64,000 nt of DNA from Fomitopsis serialis (Eukaryota; Basidiomycota; Agaricomycetes; Polyporales; Fomitopsidaceae): positions 1 through 64,000 of the forward strand of contig NW_025955138.1 of NCBI RefSeq assembly GCF_022376445.1, read 5' to 3'. The translations under genes and the position numbers were made by a program. The notes beneath the pieces are model-generated. The model was not told the origin of the DNA. It made no database searches and worked only from the letters and a program-made list of their open reading frames with translations. Below, piece after piece: positions 56,791 through 64,000 of the stretch (position 1 is the stretch's first letter; every line of letters begins with the position of its first letter).

Positions 56791-58436
56791 GTGCCCAAAA
56801 CGCCGAGAGCTCAAACGGATCTATCTCCGGCGCCCAAGATTGATTTCAAGGCGACCGCCAAGGAGAAGATCAAGCTCCTCCACATACCATCGTCTCTACT
56901 CAACGGCGGTGTCATCCTCGATCGTAAGAAGGATAACTGGTATGACTGGAAAACATATATCGAGAACTCACTGAAGATCTGCTTCGCGTGGGGCTACCTG
57001 TCTGGCGAGGAGATCGTTCCTTCCGACGACGACGACCCCCGCTCGGTCATCAACTTCCGCAGGAACGAGCAGATGATCATCGCTCTTCTTAGCTCGAAGG
57101 CCGCGAAGGAGGAACAACACTTCATAGCTCGGTTCACCAACGCGCGCCCTCTATGGATCGCTCTCTGCGGCCGTCACAAGAAGCAGCCCGGGGCGTACGC
57201 CCAGGTTCGTCTACTCCAGGACTTCCTCTCCTGTCGCTACACAGCCGAGGAACATTTCTCGGAGACGACCACGCGACTCCAGGAGCTCGCGGAACATATC
57301 TTCCATATCGGCATCCCCAACATCGAGGTCTTCATGACCATAGGAATGCTCAACGCGATGAACGGCTACCTTAGTCACCTCCAATCGCAAGTCGGTACGT
57401 CCCTCACGACTTCAGTCACCTCGGGCGTCCCCTACACTTCCGTCGACATCGCGAGTGCCTCAATCTCGAGCAGCGCATCATCTCAGACAACAAGGCGTCC
57501 TCGTCCGCCACGGCTCTCGCCGCCTACTTGAAGCCCGGGAAGTCGATGCCGTCGCAGAAGACGTGCACCAACGCTAAGTGCCCGCGTCCGAACGGTCATA
57601 CCGCTCCGGAATGCTGGGCTCCGGGTGGAGGAATGGAAGGACGTCCGAGAGGAGGTGCGGTGAACAAGAAAAAGGGGAAGGGACCGGGCAAGGCTAGCTC
57701 CGGTGCCGCCTCGGGACCGACCGTGACAAGATGGGCGGGCGTACATCGTGGATGGTAAGACCGGCCACGCTTATCTCTTGAGCACGGTCCCACCGGCATC
57801 CATGTCCTCTACCTCTCAGGTGATGACGCCACGCCGTCCGAGTCCGACTTCGCTGGGCTGACGACTGACGCGTCTCCCGAATGGCTCGTGTCTGTTGCTG
57901 TGCCAGCTGACCTCTTCGAGTACGAAGCTCTGGTGTCTGTTGAAGACGAAGAGGCTGTCTCTCTGAACTGGTCCTCACACTCTCGGGCTCCGTCTGATCC
58001 CACTGCTTTCTCGGTGGCTCCAGTGCCTGTGGCTGCTCGCCGTGTCTCTACTGCTGGGACTGAGCCTTTCGTATTCGACTCGGGCGCCTCCACGCACTTG
58101 TCTCCTCATAAGGCCGACTTCCACGACCTTCGTCCGATTGCTCCGCCGCTCGAAGTCTGGCACCGCCGCCTGGGCCACGTCAACCATCGTACCATTCACA
58201 ACATGGCTCGTCTCGGGTCAGTCACAGGTATGCCCATCATCCTCTCCCCACCAGCAAAATGTGAACATTGCATTCTCGGCAAACAGATGAGAAGTGCGGT
58301 TCCGAAGGTGCGGGTGGGGGAAAAGGCAACTAGGGTCCTGGGTACAGTGTTCGTGGACGTGCAGGGGCAGCGGACGTGCGTTCCGCCTCTGGGAACTTCA
58401 TCAGGAAAAAACCGCCCGCAGGGCAGGAGCTCTTAG
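56791..58436 (+). pseudogene. Truncated copia-2 gag-pol (gag, zinc knuckle, protease, pre-integrase)
   Basis: Gag lies at 56791-57490, with DNWYDWKTYIENSLKICFAW and YAQVRLLQDFLSCRYTAEEH typical of copia-type gag (UBN2-like). After a frame change near 57,480 come AAYLKPGKSMPSQKTC and the zinc knuckle CTNAKCPRPNGHTAPECW. A protease with FVFDSGASTHLSPHKADFHD lies at about 58,069-58,128. An internal deletion then joins directly to EVWHRRLGHVNHRTIHNMAR and CEHCILGKQMRSA (the integrase HHCC finger). The reading frame ends at 58,436; the integrase core, reverse transcriptase, RNase H and 3' LTR are missing. It differs clearly from the copia at 5-18.7 kb. Confidence 0.85.
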
Positions 58437-58831
58437 AATTGATTTGAAGATAGCCAAACCGGTTTGAAGCGGTCAAACTGTTCAAACATGACTCAATACA
58501 AGTACCCCTGTTTAAAGGTGTCAAAAATATATCGAACCTGTTGCAAGATTGCCTCGTTTGCTTGAATCAAATTGCTATGGTTTGGTCTTTACTATGAATA
58601 CATCCATAGCAGTGCTTTCCAGGGGGAACATTTGAGTTTGGTATGATTGAAATGTCTTCAGAGGATTGCCAAAATATGTTTAATGACTTTCTTGTTCTCT
58701 CTCATTTGATTCAAAGCACACGGTTTCAGGGCCACCGTTCCCTCAGGGTTGTTATTCCTCAATTATTTACCAGCCCGGATAATGCACATTCATGAATTAG
58801 CTGTCATAAATATATCAATTTCGTACATGGC
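58437..58831. other. AT-rich gap, nothing recognised
   Basis: About 400 bp of AT-rich sequence after the truncated copia element. No open frame, repeat or LTR is visible. Confidence 0.5.
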
Positions 58832-59143
58832 GTGATGGGCGACAGTACACAGCGGCAATCCTACACGACGGGTATGCGAATGCGGTGGACATGGATACAA
58901 CGTGAGGGGGCTGGATATCATTGGAGGGCAGCGGAGAGCGGTACAACAACAGAGAACAATAACACCAGCGGAGATGATAGGCGTGAGGATGACGCCAGCA
59001 AAGATGATAGGCGTGAGGATGATGCCAGCAAAGACGATGCCAGCAAAGATGAGGAGAGAGATGAAAGACAGTATCTTACAAGCGACCCTCCAACATCAGA
59101 GCCCTGTGGGATAGCTCAGTCTTGCAACCTACTGATGAGATAA
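58832..59143 (+). repeat. Short minisatellite within a small open frame
   Basis: From about 58,972 to 59,055 the unit GATGATAGGCGTGAGGATGA, followed by CGCCAGCAAA or a close variant, is repeated about two and a half times, with partial GATGCCAGCAAA units after it. A 103-codon frame spans it and would encode repeated DDRREDDASK, but the flanks show no protein-like features, so I treat this as a repeat. Confidence 0.5.
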
Positions 59144-59159
59144 CCCACGCACCTAGGCC

Positions 59160-61926
59160 TTATCCTTGGACGCAGCATTTGGACAGCCCAGCCTGAGCGT
59201 TGTCGGGAGCACCACCCCTCGACTGCCACCTAGCCTTCACCTTCCCAGCGTTGATGAGAGGGTCTAGGTCCGCATTGGACTTCTCCTCGCCTTGCCCACT
59301 CTGCGAATCCACCCGAAGCCCAGCGAACACCCTGAACAATTGTTAGAAATGTAATCAAATAAAGTCAGCCGCCTACCTGATGTTCTTGGACAGACTGGCG
59401 TTCAGGGACTCCGAGAGGTTTTCCCCAGCCCTCGTCATAGTCCTTGTTGTTCGGATTGGCCAACCAATGGATCATCTCCACGCCAGACAGCAGGCGATCG
59501 TACCTATTGAGTGTCAGAACTATCCTGTGAGATGACTGTAATATGTGGCCTACGCTGGGGCGTACACCTTCACCTGGAATTCCACCGTGTTGTTGTCGTT
59601 CATCCACTCGTCCAAGGCCACGAGAATCTGACATTCGGATCGTCAAGCTTGTTAATGGCACATCAGTAGGCATAATTACTCACCGCACTGCACGCCAGGG
59701 CAATCATGTTGCTTGGGATGATCTTCAACGCACCGCCAAGGTCAAACCGTTCTTTGCACGCCGGGCGAAACACGTCCGGGTTCTGTCCGCGGAACCATTG
59801 GTTAGCGATGACCTCGGCCACGCACAGACCATGGAACAGCATGTCCAGGTCTGGCTCCTCCACAGCTGAGTGGCGTCAGTTAGCAGCACACCGCGAGCTC
59901 AAGATCGAAGACTTACCGATGGGTCAACCTCGGGATCCGGTAGCACAAGCTGCCCGTAGTGAAAGGTGTTGTTGTCTTTCAAGAACTTGATGCGATTCTC
60001 CCGGGCTTTCTTCACCTTCTGGTTGCGCTCGACAGCATCCACTGGTTTACCATCGTCCCCAACCTCGGGCAGCCTGATAGACAAGAACTCTTTCTCCACC
60101 ACGCGCTTCGCCTTCTGCTTGAGCTCCTGCCGAAGCTGGGGTGCAGCCTTGTTCACCTGGAAAACATGAATATGGTTAGTACTGAATGATGAGGGGAGCT
60201 AACACGTACGTATGCGATGATCTTGTTCTTTGTCTTCTGGAAGGCCCAATTCGGCTCGAACTTCTTCTGGAAGTCCTCCCTCTGGTACTGACATTGCTCG
60301 TTATGAGCCGCTCAACGATGTTGGCAGTCGCCGCATGCTTCTCGGAGACACCTTTCTTCATACGAGGCCAAGCATTCTCCAGAGCAAGGTACACCCTAAG
60401 CTCTTGTTGGGCTTTCCCCAGAAGGCTGCGGACATCGACGTCCTCCATGAGCTTCTCATACGCGCCAGCGGTAGGCTCATTCTTGCCCGCCTCGGACTTC
60501 TTCGAGTCTGCCTTCTTCCGTGGTTGCCTCCTCTTCCTACCCTTCGACTCGGACTCTTCCTCCATCTTCACAATGATCTGACCAAGAAAGTTTCAGCCCA
60601 CAGTTCAACTAGCGGAGATGGCTTACCTCGTTCGGAGCTTCCTCGTCTTTCGACAACAATTGGTCCGCGCTCTCATCCTCGTCCTCGCCATCCCCGTCGG
60701 AGCCCTTGTACGAAGAGCCTTCCCCGTCCTGCGAGTCATCCACGTCCATCGGAGACGGCTCTCTCCTGCTGGAGTTGCCCTTTGCCACATGTTTGCCTGT
60801 AAACGGTCTCTGAATCTGTTGACCGTACGCAGGTACCTTCTCCGATATGTGTGGTACTCACCTTCATCCTTCGACGACCGTGTCTCCTTCCTTCTGGGAA
60901 CCCCCTCCTTGTCACTGGTCTCCAGCTCATCCTCATCTTCGCTGCCAAGAACGATGGGAGCGGCTTTCTTCTTCGCCTTCACAGTCCTCGAGCCTGAAAA
61001 TTGTTAGGCTATCCCGGTGCTGATGTATGCTCTCTCACCAAGGTGCGCAGCCAGATCATCCTCGTCCTTCGGAGCCTGCGTTCTCGGCGCAGAACTAATT
61101 GCGACCTCCACAATCTTACGTTTGTTACCTGTTGATAGCTCTTATGAATGTTTTCTTACCAGTGCATGCGCAATCCTGAAACTTATCTGACAAACTCACC
61201 CGCTGCTGTTGCCTGTTCCGCCAACTGATCCTGGCGTTGAGTCCTGGTCTTCTTCTTCTCCGGCTTCTCTGACCCAGATTCGCCATCACTGTCCTCGTTG
61301 TCGGAAGAAGAAGGGACGTTTTTTCTCTTACGCGGCGTGGTAATGGGTGTGGACTTGCCCGGTGACCCTGGAGCAGCCTCAGACCATCCCTCGCCACACG
61401 AACTGATACGAACTGATTTTACTTACTTCGATTCTTCCCTTTGCTCTTTGACGGTATCACTAGCTCATCCTCATCAGACCCCCCAGCCTTCGACTCTTCC
61501 TCAGCAATGGCATCGTCATCGTCCCCTCCTGTTCCATCATCGCCTTGCTCTTGGCTTGCACATCTGCATGTCTGTGTCTCATTGTGTACTGTGAGAAAGT
61601 AATGTAGGGGACGTACCATCCTGATGCTCCTTCTCCCCAGAGATCCCCTTTGATCCCTTGGCTAGGTTCGACCGAGCCATTGCGTCCAGCTCTTGCGCTG
61701 TCAGGTTGGGCAATAGGGATCGTAGCGACTCCTTCATAGCCTTGAGCCGAGCTGCATAGCTCAGCACCGGTACAGCATCAGCTCCGGAATCTGCTTTGCT
61801 GGACGAAGACTTGGTTGCCACCCCGGCACCAGCAGACTTTCTCGCCGCCGGGGTCTTGGCCTTGCTCGCCACCGGGGTCTTGACCTTGTTCGCGGCTGCG
61901 GATGAGCGGGTGTTGCGGGGACCCAT
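59160..61926 (-). CDS. DUF6532-like nuclear protein gene, many introns
   Basis: Start MGPRNTRSSAAANK at 61926, preferred over an in-frame ATG at 61995 because basic, low-complexity N-termini of this kind are typical of the family. A long disordered region follows with alternating acidic and basic tracts (SDNEDSDGESGSEKPEKKK, GSEDEDELETSDKEG, MEEESESKGRKRRQPRKKA), encoded by at least six exons. The C-terminal half has VNKAAPQLRQELKQKAKRVV, EEPDLDMLFHGLCVAEVIAN, QWFRGQNPDVFRP and ALKIIPSNMIALACSAVSNY, which resemble the DUF6532 domain expanded in Agaricomycetes, of unknown function. The last exon and stop (about 59,160-59,230) are uncertain because two frames are open, and a frame change near 60,280 is unexplained. 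The 320 bp upstream should hold its promoter. Confidence 0.65.
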
Positions 61927-62246
61927 GTTGTGAGATGATGAGCGTGAAAAGAGTGAGCGCAGACGATGAAATAGAGGTTGAAAGTCTACCTTCAAAGTTT
62001 CGCCGATAACAGAAGACCTTGAGCTTCTAAAACAGAGATGCGGAGATGCGCGGAACTGAGGTCCGCACCCTCCGAAGGACCGACGAAGAGGTTATGGTCT
62101 CAAGCGATTCAAAGAGCTATGGGTAGAGGTAGAGCATGAGGGCAGCGTTCCACAACATAGTTAAAGTTCAAGGTGACGTGGTTCTATTGCAGGGTAGGTA
62201 GTCAAGGTACATCCGAGGAACATAACATACGTACAGGGCGCTAAGG

Positions 62247-64000
62247 CTACCAAAAATGTGCATTGCCGGCCCAGCCGTTACGGCCTTCCTTTGTCCACCT
62301 GTCTATCTCTTTGTCCGTGTGCAGAACGATGGAGGCGCGACACCCAGTAAAGTGGAGGTTAAAATGAGTAACGCGCAATGAAGGAAATGCGACGAAATCG
62401 CCATTTCGAAGAGGAAGGGCCAGGCCGGGCTCATACAGACACAGCTCGCCTCCCTCAAACTCTCCCACCGCCAAGACCACACAGAGTGATTTATCCTGCT
62501 TGTCTCTGTGAGCCAGAGTGGCCACATTCAGGTTGACAACGAGTGACAGGAAGGGATGGACCAGAGAACTGGCATTCCCCGGTAATACCTCCGCGTCCAT
62601 GCGTAGGTCGTCATATTCCAAGCAAAGCGAGTCCTTGAGCTGTATATATATTCAGCCACTCAGTTCAGTGGGTAGATAGAGAGACGTACCTGCTCAGCCA
62701 TCCATTCAAACAATTTTTGGAAGACGGATTGCAGATTATTGTAGATGTCTTTGTATTTACCGGTGTCTTGCGACGGGTAGGGAAGCATTTGACCGTAGTT
62801 CGTTCGAGTGTTGTCGTCTTTCTCAATGAGTATGGGGTGTGCGTCGACCGGAACATCGTGTCCCTGTGATAGCCCATTCTCAGCACGAAGTGACATACCA
62901 ACAGTAGAACGTTAAACGGATTCACTGACCCTTGTCCTGTGCCGGTTATACCAGGCGAAATGAAGTGCCGCGAAGCTGAAACCTCTTCCCTCCGATGAGG
63001 AGCACGTTTCTTTGAGATTCTCCGCCTGGTCTTCAAAACAAGCGAGCAAGTTTACAGTGAGCATCTCGCGGATCTCTTGCGGCATGTTGTTGAACACGCA
63101 TGCAACGAGAGATCCTCTACTATCCTCGATTTGAATGGGACCCCTTTCAAAGGGTGAGATAGACGCAGTTGATAGTTGAGGAACTACTCACGATGCCAGG
63201 TCAGGCTTGATGGCAACATATTCCTTGACTTTCCGTCCACTGGGGCCTTCTGGAGCAGCCGGTGACAGCTACAGACCAGTTGCTACAGGTGAGAAGGAGC
63301 GTACACTGTTGTATGATCAAACGAAGGGAACATACCAGGGCCTGCAATGCCGTGGGCGTTTCTGGTTTCAGCGCTGCTGCAGCCAGCAAACGCTGAGTCT
63401 CCGTCCAAGTGAAGGCTTCTTCAGGTAGATTGGGCACCGGGTACGCACGATGCACATCGAGGCTGAGATCGAAGTCCTTCATTACAACGCATATGCCTGG
63501 TATGTTGTGATTCGTCATCTCAACATCGGACTGTTCAGCGAGGATCTCGTCCTCATCTTCGTACACATCGGACAAGGGAGAGGGGGATCAATCGCGCCCT
63601 CAATGTCGCCATTTCGACGGAAGAGATTTTGACTGGCCCGGGTGAGCGGAACCGCATCGCTGGCCGGATCGGGATTGGGAAGCAGGCAAGCTGCCCATAT
63701 TTCCAGGTTTCTATCCACGGAAGTAAAGTTACTAGCACACCACGTATAATTAGCAGAGCACAAAGTTCAAAAGGTCTGTGGACGCTCACTTGAGTATTAG
63801 GGAGCCGAACAATTTATCGGAGTGCTCAAGATTGGAGCAATCAAGCGCGTCCAATGCCACGCCAAGTTCTACCAGCATGGGAGGAGAGTACAGTGCGTCA
63901 AATTGCAGAGGTAGCTGCGCTCGCACGCGGTCTATAGCCGGGATGATACGCTGAATGACTATACTACCTGCCACAGTATCTGCAGACTAGTGTGAGGTGA
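62247..64000 (-). CDS. TET/JBP-family 2-oxoglutarate/Fe(II) dioxygenase, 5' end beyond the window
   Basis: The last exon (62621-62247) holds the double-stranded beta-helix core. The Fe(II) ligands appear as HRD (LAHRDKQDKS; His codon 62508-62510, Asp 62502-62504) and RVTHFNLHF (distal His), with the 2-oxoglutarate-binding Arg in GCRASIVLHTD. GEFEGGELCLYEPGLALPLR lies between, as in fungal TET/JBP proteins. Upstream exons include SFAALHFAWYNRHRTR (about 62,940), GHDVPVDAHPILIEKDDNTR, VFNNMPQEIREMLTVNLLAC, FDLSLDVHRAYPVPNLPEEA (about 63,440-63,480) and QRIIPAIDRVRAQLPLQFDA (about 63,910-63,950). An acceptor near 63,979 shows that the gene starts outside the window. TET/JBP enzymes oxidise 5-methylcytosine or thymine in DNA. 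All key residues are present, so it may be active. Exon borders are approximate. Confidence 0.8.

Overview
The window is filamentous-fungal DNA, most likely from an Agaricomycete (mushroom-forming basidiomycete). The evidence is spliced genes with short GT-AG introns (about 40-80 bp), KDZ and Plavaka DNA transposases, a Tf1/sushi-type chromodomain gypsy element, a TET/JBP-type dioxygenase and a DUF6532-like gene. No bacterial operons, tRNA, rRNA or CRISPR are visible. Roughly 58 of the 64 kb is transposable-element DNA, much of it nested. Host-like genes are confined to the last 5 kb, with two unrecognised spliced genes around a Plavaka transposase.

Layout. 0-5 kb: a short inverted-repeat element, a GGCCGG-rich repeat block and a broken KDZ transposase (- strand). 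5.0-18.7 kb: a copia LTR retrotransposon (- strand, 501-bp LTRs, 5-bp target duplication CAAGC). Its RNase H is split by a 7.2-kb gene-free element flanked by TA, which itself carries smaller elements, one nested inside another. 21.0-24.3 kb: a Tc1/mariner-like element with TIRs and TA duplication. 25.0-28.7 kb: a PIF/Harbinger transposase interrupted by a 1.9-kb hAT-type element with a perfect 8-bp duplication. 28.7-36.4 kb: two further copies of the gene-free TA-flanked family (the second inverted and truncated), separated by a broken convergent gene. 36.6-46.3 kb: an unrecognised spliced gene, a Plavaka transposase (+), an apparently intact unrecognised three-exon gene, and a second Plavaka transposase (-). 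46.4-54.0 kb: a near-intact gypsy chromovirus (- strand, LTRs about 99.7% identical) that carries an antisense Zn2Cys6-type gene. 54-58.4 kb: a Harbinger C-terminal remnant and a truncated second copia element. 58.4-64 kb: a short minisatellite, a DUF6532-like gene and a TET/JBP-like 2-oxoglutarate/Fe(II) dioxygenase running off the end (both - strand).

How the parts fit together. The gene-free elements contain stretches of 1-2 kb with no CpG at all, while inserts within them are CpG-rich. All six in-frame stop codons found in otherwise readable transposase or gag-pol frames are TGA. This fits C-to-T decay of methylated CpG, and the window also carries a TET/JBP-family enzyme, a family known to act on 5-methylcytosine and to be associated with KDZ transposons in fungi. 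The most novel signals are: the antisense zinc-cluster gene of the gypsy element; its -1 frameshift site and self-priming site, both readable in detail; a family of about 0.33-kb elements whose flanks are conserved but whose central hairpin differs in each copy; and an 814-bp element packed with GAACAT/ATGTTC motifs.

All positions were read by eye. Family names rest on remembered conserved motifs, not on database searches.
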